From an uncultured Bacteroidales bacterium (GTDB lineage: Bacteria; Bacteroidota; Bacteroidia; Bacteroidales; WCHB1-69): 5,220 nt of DNA. The stretch lies in the NCBI GenBank assembly GCA_946407715.1, contig CAMJPH010000109.1, forward strand, positions 1 through 5,220, written 5' to 3'. Positions 1 through 4,818 of the stretch are shown here, in pieces. The notes below the pieces were generated by a model. The model did no database searches, had not been told where the DNA came from, and saw only the letters and a list, made by a program, of their open reading frames with translations. Each line of letters begins with the position of its first letter. Position 1 is the first letter of the stretch. Position numbers and translations under genes: made by a program.

Positions 1-820
1 TCTCCAGTCCCTTGGCGGTGAGGAGGTGAAGGGCAATCTGTCCAGGAGCCTGGTCGAGGTACTTGGGCTCGATGGCGAAGGAGAGCGGTTCTTTCTGCCA
101 AGGTAGCCGTTTCATGAACACTTCAGTGCCGTTGCAGGAATGGATATATCGGTAAGGGATTAGCAACGTGTTGGAAACGCGTACAAACTCCTCTGTTCCA
201 AACAGTTGCTCAAGATACTTCATGGAGTCGTTGCGGGAGTAATATGGGTCGTCCTGCGTCACGTAGATGCGGGTGTAGTTCCCGTCTTGCTGACAATAGA
301 AGATGTCGTCCTTGGAGATGAGGCGCATGTTGTGGTCGTTGTCTGCCACATCCAACAGCCGGGCATCCTGATAGACAATCTGCACCTCCTTGTCCAGCGC
401 TTTCTGGAGTTCCTGCCGCTCACGGAAGATAAACGGAAAAGCGTTTAAGGTCACATTTCGAATTACTATAAGTCTGTAATGATGGGAGAAGAAACTAAAA
501 GCACCATATTTTTCAATTACCGCGCTATTGCAATACATCATAAAGCGATGGGCGATTGCAAAGTCAACTGCTGCGGCTATGATACAAAGGCTGACCAATA
601 CCACCCAATAAACCACAGGGTGCTTTTTGTGGAGTTTCGGATAGAGAAGGAAATAGTTGGCATACAGGGTAATCAGCAGGATTAGTCCCGCAAAGAATTC
701 CCGGGTCTTGCTTCCTGCATACGGTCGGAGGAAGGAGTTATTGGTGGAAAACCAAAGCATGTAAGCACAGAACAGGACGTTCAGCAGGACGATGATAATG
801 GTACGCGTTTGTTTTTTCAT
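1..820 (-). CDS. Membrane-anchored LytTR-family transcriptional regulator, 3' end outside window
   Basis: The gene reads leftward from an ATG at 820-818 and stays open to position 1, giving 273 residues without a stop. Residues 8-24, 42-61 and 69-92 are hydrophobic membrane helices, and a weaker fourth may lie at 107-132. Residues 133-150 are charged and probably form a linker helix. Residues 166-250 match the LytTR DNA-binding domain: DDIFYCQQDGNYTRIYV at 171-187, a middle SMKYLEQLF, then FVRVSNTLLIPYRYI at 212-226. LytTR domains bind direct repeats spaced about two helical turns, and membrane-anchored versions occur in Bacteroidota. About 20 more residues follow the domain before the window edge, so a further C-terminal segment is possible. 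The start follows a TATCTTTG promoter element by 25 bases, which supports it. The ligand or signal is unknown. It is transcribed divergently from the FISUMP lipoprotein gene, which is a plausible target. Confidence 0.88.
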   Translation of the reverse strand, partial: MKKQTRTIIIVLLNVLFCAYMLWFSTNNSFLRPYAGSKTREFFAGLILLITLYANYFLLYPKLHKKHPVVYWVVLVSLCIIAAAVDFAIAHRFMMYCNSAVIEKYGAFSFFSHHYRLIVIRNVTLNAFPFIFRERQELQKALDKEVQIVYQDARLLDVADNDHNMRLISKDDIFYCQQDGNYTRIYVTQDDPYYSRNDSMKYLEQLFGTEEFVRVSNTLLIPYRYIHSCNGTEVFMKRLPWQKEPLSFAIEPKYLDQAPGQIALHLLTAKGLE

Positions 821-845
821 AACCGAAAGTGTTAAAATCAGGAGG

Positions 846-853
846 CAAAGATA
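846..853 (-). promoter_or_regulatory. -7 promoter element of the LytTR gene
   Basis: On the minus strand this reads TATCTTTG, an exact match to the Bacteroidota -7 consensus TAnnTTTG. It lies 25 bases upstream of the ATG at 820. A TTTG (minus strand, 872-869) is 15 bases further upstream, which is shorter than the usual spacing of about 19-21, so the -33 element is not assured. Confidence 0.6.
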
Positions 854-867
854 CACATTATTTTCGT

Positions 868-933
868 TCAAAATCCCGTTTTAACCCCTAAACCCTCTCA
901 AAATCCCGCTTTATTCCGTCTCACATTCAAAAT
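868..933. repeat. Three TCAAAAT repeats at about 30-bp period
   Basis: TCAAAAT occurs at 868, 898 and 927. The first two copies extend to 17 bases with two mismatches (868-884 and 898-914, beginning TCAAAATCCCG). The spacing of 30 and 29 bases is close to three helical turns. The array lies immediately upstream of the LytTR gene promoter, so it could be an operator, but this is inference from position and phasing only. Confidence 0.4.
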
Positions 934-1027
934 TGACGATTTTCGATAACATATTGATTTTCAACAATATTTTCATTCGTTAATCCTCAAATAACATCCC
1001 ACTCGTCATATTTTTGGTGAGACGGAA
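914..1027. promoter_or_regulatory. 11-bp inverted repeat across the divergent promoter region
   Basis: TTCCGTCTCAC at 914-924 is the exact reverse complement of GTGAGACGGAA at 1017-1027. One arm lies in the half nearer the LytTR gene, and the other inside the 21-bp direct repeats nearer the FISUMP gene. Shared binding sites facing each divergent gene would fit one regulator acting on both, possibly with looping. No protein is shown to bind. Confidence 0.4.
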
Positions 1028-1078
1028 CATATTTTTGGAATGACGGAATATTTTGTGGGTGAGAGAATGGTATTTTTG
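1007..1078 (+). promoter_or_regulatory. 21-bp-phased repeats carrying TATTTTTG, with the likely -7 element of the FISUMP gene
   Basis: Two adjacent 21-bp direct repeats occupy 1007-1027 and 1028-1048 and differ at only three bases. Each contains TATTTTTG (1009-1016 and 1030-1037) followed by GACGGAA. A shorter TATTTTG occurs at 1049-1055, and a third exact TATTTTTG at 1071-1078. The starts are therefore 21, 19 and 22 bases apart. TATTTTTG matches the Bacteroidota -7 consensus TAnnTTTG. The copy at 1071-1078 lies 35 bases before the ATG at 1114 and is the best promoter candidate. The 21-bp phasing also matches the geometry known for LytTR binding sites. Confidence 0.5.
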
Positions 1079-1113
1079 CAGCGGAAAAAACGTTAAACAA
1101 GTATTTTCATACA

Positions 1114-2076
1114 ATGGAAAAAAGATCAATTTTGATGTTGGGCATAGTGCTCCTCCTGTCCTTGACGGGCTGTAAGAAAAGTTACACCATCATGGTGAAA
1201 TCCAACAACACAGACTGGGGATCTGTTACAGGATCAGGCAGTTATAAGGATGGCGAAACGGTCACTATTGCGGCTGTACCTGCGGAAGGGCACTCTTTTA
1301 TCCGCTGGAACGACGGCGATGCCACCAATCCGCGCCAGATTGTGGTGTGCGGCGATGCCGAGTACGTCGCGATGTTCAGCGACAAAACAGGCACCATCGT
1401 ACACAATGCGGTAACAGATTACGACGGCAACAGTTATGACGCTGTGTGGATAGGCAGCCAGCTGTGGATGAGAGAGAATCTGCGTACAACGCATTATGCT
1501 GATGGCACGGAAATTCCCGCTGACTATCTTAACTCGAGTTTGACCGATCCATACTATTATAGCTACTCCGACCTTTATCATCCGCTGGAAAAGCTGGGCC
1601 ACTACTACAATTGGCCGGCGGCGATGCATGGAGAGGCTTCCAGCAGTACCAGCCCGAGCGGCGTGCAGGGTGTCTGTCCGTCGGGTTGGCATTTGCCAAG
1701 CGATGCGGAGTGGACAACGATGGAGCAAACACAGACCGCGATGGAGGTGTCTGATTTCGAATGGCGCGGCGACCATGCGGGCAAGCTAGCAGGCGAAGCT
1801 TGGGACGCTTCCTCCAAGGTGGGGGCCCCTGGCAATGAGTCGGATCCCAACCACAACGTTTCGGGTTTTTCCGCCTTTCCTGCAGGTTTTGTTGACAACG
1901 GTTACGGTTCTCCTACGCCTCATTATATGGGACAATTCGCTCACTTTTGGAGTGCAACGCGGGATAATATTTACAATTCCGCATGGTGTCGCGACCTGTA
2001 TTTCAACGAAGCGCGTGTAAACAGAGACCTCAGCAGTATAAAATCCGGATTTTCGGTCCGCTGTGTCCGCGATTGA
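1114..2076 (+). CDS. Lipoprotein with divergent InlB-type repeat and FISUMP domain
   Basis: The 320-residue product begins with a lipoprotein signal peptide: charged MEKR, a hydrophobic core, and lipobox LTGC with the acylated Cys at residue 20. Residues 24-89 resemble the divergent InlB B-repeat, a small beta domain of surface proteins, with the pattern GSVTGSGSYKDGETVTIAA, then FIRWNDGDATNPR. Residues 97-320 form a full FISUMP domain (Fibrobacter succinogenes major paralogous domain). Its hallmarks are YDGNSYDAVWIGSQLWMREN at 103-122, GVCPSGWHLPSDAEW at 186-200, FWSATR at 278-283, and the terminal SGFSVRCVRD at 311-320. The domain is common in secreted and surface proteins of Fibrobacter and Bacteroidota; its molecular function is unknown to me. 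The protein is probably an outer-membrane or surface lipoprotein. No Shine-Dalgarno sequence precedes the ATG, as expected in Bacteroidota. The first hairpin of a repeat unit starts six bases after the stop. Confidence 0.9.
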   Translation: MEKRSILMLGIVLLLSLTGCKKSYTIMVKSNNTDWGSVTGSGSYKDGETVTIAAVPAEGHSFIRWNDGDATNPRQIVVCGDAEYVAMFSDKTGTIVHNAVTDYDGNSYDAVWIGSQLWMRENLRTTHYADGTEIPADYLNSSLTDPYYYSYSDLYHPLEKLGHYYNWPAAMHGEASSSTSPSGVQGVCPSGWHLPSDAEWTTMEQTQTAMEVSDFEWRGDHAGKLAGEAWDASSKVGAPGNESDPNHNVSGFSAFPAGFVDNGYGSPTPHYMGQFAHFWSATRDNIYNSAWCRDLYFNEARVNRDLSSIKSGFSVRCVRD

Positions 2077-2082
2077 ATAGTA

Positions 2083-2185
2083 GTGTGCCTCCGGCACACA
2101 GCCTCGCGCTTCCGCCGCATACCCCACACGGCTCTCACTCCGTTCGTTTCGTTTGGGGTTATTGAGATTTCGTGCCGCTGGCACG
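2083..2185 (+). repeat. Three-hairpin repeat unit A (forward)
   Basis: Three palindromes occur in fixed order. Hairpin 1 is at 2083-2099 (GTGTGCC, loop TCC, GGCACAC). Hairpin 2 is at 2122-2158 (CCCCACAC pairing with GTTTGGGG, one mismatch). Hairpin 3 is at 2171-2185 (CGTGCC, loop GCT, GGCACG). The gaps are 22 and 12 bases, the same as in unit B. The unit starts right after the FISUMP gene stop and is followed by the leader repeat of the small lipoprotein gene. No T-run follows any hairpin, so a classical terminator is not evident. Confidence 0.8.
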
Positions 2186-2223
2186 CGGCGCAAGTTGCTG
2201 AGACTCAAGATAGTTGAGAAAAA

Positions 2224-2316
2224 CATATCTAATGAAATAATAAGACGGCATGTTAGACCGTTGTGCAACCGAAAAAGCAACATTCATCAAAATCAAAAAC
2301 AACAATGAAAAAAGCA
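2224..2316 (+). repeat. Leader repeat, copy 1 (upstream region plus first four codons)
   Basis: These 93 bases recur at 2964-3056 at a constant offset of 740 with only two mismatches (2254 T/G and 2266 C/T). The identity ends abruptly after the fourth codon of both downstream genes (ATGAAAAAAGCA). I see no TAnnTTTG element inside the repeat, so transcription may start upstream. Confidence 0.85.
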
Positions 2317-2655
2317 ATGAAAAGAGTAATGTTCTTTATCGCTTGTGCGATATTGATTTCCTCCTGCGCGACGGGGAGTTTCGTGTCAACCGCCCCGAAA
2401 GCCAAGAACGACACCTCAACAAAGACCATCCAGTGCTACTATTCCACGGAGAAGCCTGACAGAGCCTACGAGGTCATCGGTCACGTGGAGGCAAGCGGAT
2501 TTGTATTCGCCTCGAACAAGCAGCTCGTTTATGCTTTGCAGAAGCAGGCGCAGAAGCAGCAGGCGGACGCCATCGTGAACGTCAGGTTTTCGTACATTCC
2601 CGCCCTGCTGATAGGAATTCCGTACGCGGAAGGGGACTTGGTGAAGTTTAAGTAG
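2305..2655 (+). CDS. Small lipoprotein of unknown function, copy 1
   Basis: The gene encodes 116 residues from the ATG at 2305. I prefer this start over an in-frame ATG at 2263 because it gives a proper signal peptide directly (MKKAMKRVMFFIACAILISSC) and because the paralogue starts at the same codon. The lipobox is ISSC with Cys at residue 21. The mature part has a Lys/Thr-rich linker, then DRAYEVIGHVEASGFVF at 52-68, a helix LVYALQKQAQKQQADAIVNV at 74-93 and the ending IPYAEGDLVK. The pattern of a beta strand, then an 'aLxxqAxxxxADAIVnv' helix and strand recalls small envelope lipoproteins of the YbjQ or DUF4156/RcsF-like type, but that is a resemblance only. A second copy at 3769-4119 differs at three residues. 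Envelope localisation is likely; the role is unknown. Confidence 0.85.
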   Translation: MKKAMKRVMFFIACAILISSCATGSFVSTAPKAKNDTSTKTIQCYYSTEKPDRAYEVIGHVEASGFVFASNKQLVYALQKQAQKQQADAIVNVRFSYIPALLIGIPYAEGDLVKFK

Positions 2656-2676
2656 TACGTACCGATGACTTGCGCC

Positions 2677-2776
2677 GCGTGCAGGATGCACGCCATCTCA
2701 GTAACCCCACATAAGGCGACAGCCGCAGTGTGGGGCTTGGGGATCACCCGCGAATACTAGCGTGCCAGAGGCACGC
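2677..2776 (-). repeat. Three-hairpin repeat unit E (reverse)
   Basis: In reverse order to unit A this holds hairpin 3 at 2677-2693 (GCGTGCA, loop GGA, TGCACGC), hairpin 2 at 2705-2735 (CCCCACA pairing with TGTGGGG, shortened centre) and hairpin 1 at 2760-2776 (GCGTGCC, loop AGA, GGCACGC). It follows the first lipoprotein gene by 21 bases. Positions 2656-2704 match 4120-4168 with four mismatches, so this tail was duplicated with the lipoprotein gene. Together with unit B it fills the 389-base stretch 2656-3044, which has no gene. Confidence 0.7.
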
Positions 2777-2924
2777 CACTATATGTGTAGCAGTGGAAGT
2801 GGTCCATCGATGGTGATAGTAGTGTGTCTCCGACACACAGCCTTTCGCACCCGCTGCATGCCCCACACGGCATTCACTCCGTTCGTTTCGTGTGGGGTTA
2901 TTAAGTTTTCGTGCCGCTGGCACG
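2776..2924 (+). repeat. Three-hairpin repeat unit B with its outer segment (forward)
   Basis: Hairpin 1 is at 2822-2838 (GTGTGTC, loop TCC, GACACAC), hairpin 2 at 2861-2897 (CCCCACAC with GTGTGGGG) and hairpin 3 at 2910-2924 (CGTGCC, loop GCT, GGCACG). The gaps are again 22 and 12 bases. The preceding 45 bases contain a palindrome CCATCGATGG at 2804-2813. The whole 149 bases align without gaps to the reverse complement of 4142-4290. I count about 15 mismatches over the first 125 positions. The unit precedes the leader of the 211-residue protein gene. Confidence 0.8.
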
Positions 2925-2963
2925 AGGCTGTGAATCGCTGCGAATCAATATAGTTTAGAAAAT

Positions 2964-3056
2964 CATATCTAATGAAATAATAAGACGGCATGTGAGACCG
3001 TTGTGTAACCGAAAAAGCAACATTCATCAAAATCAAAAACAACAATGAAAAAAGCA
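2964..3056 (+). repeat. Leader repeat, copy 2
   Basis: This is the second copy of the 2224-2316 segment, with two mismatches. It supplies the whole proximal 5' region, the start codon and codons 2-4 of the gene at 3045, which is otherwise unrelated to the lipoprotein genes. Confidence 0.85.
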
Positions 3057-3780
3057 TGGACAGTGGCGATGCTCACGGTCGTTTTAGCAGTTTCAGTGGC
3101 AGTCTTCGGCTTGTTTGTTGCCGACAAGATGCACACCCAAGAATTTGTGGTAAATAATGCGACAGTACGCGTCACTTACCCTACCCGATTCCATGTTAAG
3201 GATAAGGTGCAATTAGAAGATGGGTTGTATTGTGGCTTGCCAGCTCAAATAGTTACGCAGTTACGGCAGTATTGCCCCGATACCATCTTCAGCTATCAGA
3301 AAAACACGGATGCCAAACGATGTTATATTGAGGTTTCTGGAAACCTTGAGCCCCAAACAATTAACCAGTGGATAACTCAACACTTTGATATTAAAGCAGA
3401 TACAATCGACTCGGTCGCTTACGTACTGGATTTGCACGATGCGGTTGATTATACGGATGGTTCGTATATGTTATGCACTTCCGAATTGCTGGTTCAAAAT
3501 ATCCGAAAGATCTGTAATATCCCTGTCAAACCATTGCATGAAGCCCCGGATCGTGTTTATAAGGTGCCTAATTTGGCCACGAAGCACAATGTTGAAGAAA
3601 TGGCAGAACTTTTACGAGACAAATGTCAAATTGAACTCGCCCAATCGGATGCGTCAATTTGTCTTATTCGGTATCATTAACCTGATTATTACAAGTAGTA
3701 AGGTCAATTGGAGCTGCCCGAATACTTGAAAAACAATCACCACCTCCTGTTTTAAAATCTCACATACAATGAAAAAAGCA
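3042..3780. repeat. 15-bp direct repeat bracketing the 211-aa gene
   Basis: ACAATGAAAAAAGCA occurs at 3042-3056 and 3766-3780. In the first lipoprotein locus the same 15 bases (2302-2316) are continuous with both the leader on the left and the lipoprotein coding sequence on the right. Removing one repeat plus the intervening DNA (724 bases in total) from the second locus would restore the arrangement of the first. Because A-rich start contexts are common in this phylum, part of the match could be coincidental. Confidence 0.6.
3045..3680 (+). CDS. Membrane-anchored protein of unknown function (211 aa)
   Basis: I do not recognise this protein. It has a short basic start (MKKA), one hydrophobic segment at residues 5-26 and no lipobox, so it is probably an inner-membrane-anchored or secreted protein with a soluble domain of about 185 residues outside the cytoplasm. 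The soluble part has four cysteines and alternates strands and helices. A segment ending NIRKICNIPVK, followed by NVEEMAELLRDKCQIEL near the C-terminus, faintly resembles the end of DUF3738-like proteins, but this is weak. By eye its DNA is more AT-rich than that of the flanking lipoprotein genes. The first 12 bases of the gene are shared with both lipoprotein genes, and identity stops there. The gene therefore appears to use a start region copied from elsewhere, and a 15-bp direct repeat brackets the segment. It precedes the second lipoprotein gene by 88 bases and may be co-transcribed with it. Confidence 0.8.
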   Translation: MKKAWTVAMLTVVLAVSVAVFGLFVADKMHTQEFVVNNATVRVTYPTRFHVKDKVQLEDGLYCGLPAQIVTQLRQYCPDTIFSYQKNTDAKRCYIEVSGNLEPQTINQWITQHFDIKADTIDSVAYVLDLHDAVDYTDGSYMLCTSELLVQNIRKICNIPVKPLHEAPDRVYKVPNLATKHNVEEMAELLRDKCQIELAQSDASICLIRYH

Positions 3781-4119
3781 ATGAAACGAGTAATGTTCTT
3801 TATCGCTTGTGCGATTTTGGTTTCCTCCTGCGCGACGGGGAGTTTCGTGTCAACCACCCCGAAAGCCAAGAACGACACCTCAACAAAGACCATCCAGTGC
3901 TACTATTCCACGGAGAAGCCTGACAGAGCCTACGAGGTCATCGGTCACGTGGAGGCAAGCGGATTTGTATTCGCCTCGAACAAGCAGCTCGTTTATGCTT
4001 TGCAGAAGCAGGCGCAGAAGCAGCAGGCGGACGCCATCGTGAACGTCAGGTTTTCCTACATTCCCGCCCTATTGATAGGGATTCCGTACGCGGAAGGGGA
4101 CTTGGTGAAGCTTAAGTAG
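3769..4119 (+). CDS. Small lipoprotein of unknown function, copy 2
   Basis: This 116-residue protein is identical to the one at 2305-2655 except for I18V, A30T and F115L. The lipobox is VSSC with Cys at residue 21. At the DNA level I count nine differences in 351 bases, three of them amino-acid changing. All lie in the first 88 or last 64 bases, leaving a central 199-base block identical (2393-2591 and 3857-4055). This pattern points to a recent duplication or to gene conversion. The upstream region differs entirely from that of copy 1 apart from the final ACA, whereas the 3' flank is homologous for about 50 bases. No clear TAnnTTTG element is seen in the 88 bases before it. The function is as uncertain as for copy 1. 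Confidence 0.85.
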   Translation: MKKAMKRVMFFIACAILVSSCATGSFVSTTPKAKNDTSTKTIQCYYSTEKPDRAYEVIGHVEASGFVFASNKQLVYALQKQAQKQQADAIVNVRFSYIPALLIGIPYAEGDLVKLK

Positions 4120-4140
4120 TACGTGCCGATGCCTTGTGCC

Positions 4141-4290
4141 GCGTGCAGGATGCACGCCATCTTAGTAACCCCACACGAAACGAACGGAGTGAGTGCCGTG
4201 TGGGGTACGCGACGGGGGCGCGCAGCTGTGTGTCGGAGACACACTACTATCACCATCGATGGACATCCTCCACTGCTATACATGTAGTGG
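4141..4290 (-). repeat. Three-hairpin repeat unit C with its outer segment (reverse)
   Basis: Reading left to right: hairpin 3 at 4141-4157 (GCGTGCA, loop GGA, TGCACGC), hairpin 2 at 4169-4205 (CCCCACAC with GTGTGGGG) and hairpin 1 at 4228-4244 (GTGTGTC, loop GGA, GACACAC). Hairpins 1 and 2 are 22 bases apart, as in units A and B, and the core of hairpin 3 is 12 bases from hairpin 2. An outer segment with CCATCGATGG (4253-4262) and an 8-bp stem (4267-4274 with 4286-4293) follows. The unit is an inverted copy of unit B, so the pair encloses the genes at 3045 and 3769. With the elements after it, it fills the gene-free stretch 4120-4547. Confidence 0.8.
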
Positions 4291-4291
4291 A

Positions 4292-4386
4292 GGGTGTGTC
4301 AAAAGTCCAAGAAACGGCATTTTTTAGCTTGTAACTATCTGATAATCAAATATTGATTTTTGCCAAAACTGACTTTTGACACACCC
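4292..4386. mobile_element. 95-bp MITE-like element with 16-bp perfect terminal inverted repeats
   Basis: GGGTGTGTCAAAAGTC at 4292-4307 is the exact reverse complement of GACTTTTGACACACCC at 4371-4386. The 63 bases between are AT-rich and non-coding. The short length, perfect termini and lack of a transposase gene fit a miniature inverted-repeat element mobilised in trans, or an internally deleted insertion sequence. I see no clear target-site duplication. The element lies where the first hairpin of the adjacent unit D would be expected, so it may have inserted into that unit. Confidence 0.6.
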
Positions 4387-4411
4387 CCAGGTACCCTCAT
4401 CGCCCCTTCCA

Positions 4412-4476
4412 CCCCACACTGCGCTTCACTTCGTTCCGCTGGTATGGGGTTATTGAGATTTCGTGCCGCTGGCACG
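4412..4476 (+). repeat. Partial three-hairpin repeat unit D (forward)
   Basis: Hairpin 2 (4412-4449, CCCCA pairing with TGGGG plus inner pairs) and hairpin 3 (4462-4476, CGTGCC, loop GCT, GGCACG) are present with the usual 12-base gap. Between them lies TTATTGAGATTTCGTGCCGC, as in unit A. Hairpin 1 is absent at the expected distance, where the MITE-like element ends instead. The unit precedes the 4548 gene remnant. Confidence 0.7.
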
Positions 4477-4547
4477 AGGTCGTGAGCCGTAAGATTCTCT
4501 TTTGTTCCGAAAAACAAGTCATTATCGAATAACAAACCCAATACAAC

Positions 4548-4667
4548 ATGAAAAAACAACTCTTACTTTTCGTGGCCACCCTCCTGGATTCGCCCCACGG
4601 CACATACCTCGTGAAGATCAACTTCGAGCGAGGGGTGAGCGTGGTGAGGAAGGCAGTGAGACGATGA
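4548..4667 (+). pseudogene. Deletion remnant: signal peptide fused to a T9SS-like C-terminal tail
   Basis: The 39-codon frame reads MKKQLLLFVATLL, a signal-peptide start, joined to DSPHGTYLVKINFERGVSVV and then RKAVRR. The second part resembles the end of type IX secretion sorting domains (pattern GxYLVxIxxxxGxxxxRKxxx), which in Bacteroidota sits at the extreme C-terminus of large secreted proteins. Nothing of a mature domain lies between. The start of the gene at 5170 shares the same first 36 bases except for three, so an intact relative begins there. The frame is still open and could be translated as a short peptide, but the simplest reading is a gene that lost its whole middle. The tail assignment rests on motif resemblance only. 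Confidence 0.6.
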
Positions 4668-4700
4668 AGAACGATGAAGGGCGATGAAGAACGATGAAAT
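4661..4700 (+). repeat. Four tandem 10-bp repeats
   Basis: The units ACGATGAAGA, ACGATGAAGG, GCGATGAAGA and ACGATGAAAT lie end to end. The stop codon of the 4548 remnant (TGA, 4665-4667) falls in the first unit. Such arrays can change copy number by slippage. No function is evident. Confidence 0.7.
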
Positions 4701-4713
4701 ACGAGGGATGGAA

Positions 4714-4743
4714 TTGCGGCGAATCGGAAAAAATGTATCTTTG
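4714..4743 (+). promoter_or_regulatory. Promoter of the antitoxin-like gene
   Basis: TTG at 4714-4716, a 19-base spacer and TATCTTTG at 4736-4743 give a very good match to the Bacteroidota -33/-7 promoter (TTG, about 20 bases, TAnnTTTG). The predicted start of transcription is near 4750, leaving a leader of about 70 bases before the ATG at 4819. Confidence 0.65.
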
Positions 4744-4752
4744 CCGAATCGA

Positions 4753-4786
4753 AATGCGGCATCCGTATGTGATTCGTTGCCGCATT
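4753..4786. promoter_or_regulatory. 9-bp inverted repeat in the leader of the antitoxin-like gene
   Basis: AATGCGGCA at 4753-4761 is the exact reverse complement of TGCCGCATT at 4778-4786. Inside, CGAATC (4745-4750) and GATTCG (4771-4776) form a second, overlapping pair. The site lies just downstream of the -7 element, a fitting place for an operator. Many antitoxins repress their own operon, which makes self-binding plausible but unproven. Confidence 0.45.
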
Positions 4787-4818
4787 CATAAAAGGAACAC
4801 GTATTAAAGACAAGAATT

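Noticed and set aside
206..685. Plus-strand open frames at 206-448 and 479-685
   Set aside because: They lie opposite the minus-strand LytTR gene, whose frame is continuous over 1-820 and gives clear membrane helices and a recognisable domain. The plus-strand translations resemble nothing and have no promoter.
2083..2185. Rho-independent terminators at the hairpins
   Set aside because: Stems are strong, but none is followed by a T-run on either strand, so a classical terminator cannot be claimed.
1234..2283. Minus-strand open frames across the FISUMP gene
   Set aside because: They are shadows of a strongly supported plus-strand gene, with compositionally odd translations.
2263..2304. Earlier in-frame start for lipoprotein copy 1 (MQPKKQHSSKSKTT extension)
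   Set aside because: It would put a charged stretch before the signal peptide. The same leader sequence stands before the 3045 gene with no matching extension role, and copy 2 starts at the later ATG.
2186..2304. Riboswitch or structured RNA in the conserved leader repeat
   Set aside because: Conservation is explained by recent duplication. Only short stems such as CTCAA/TTGAG (copy 1 only) are seen, and no known riboswitch pattern is recognisable.
2083..4476. Integron attC sites or a CRISPR array
   Set aside because: The palindromes lack paired RYYYAAC/GTTRRRY core sites in the expected places, and there is no regular repeat-spacer series. The units alternate orientation and flank genes.
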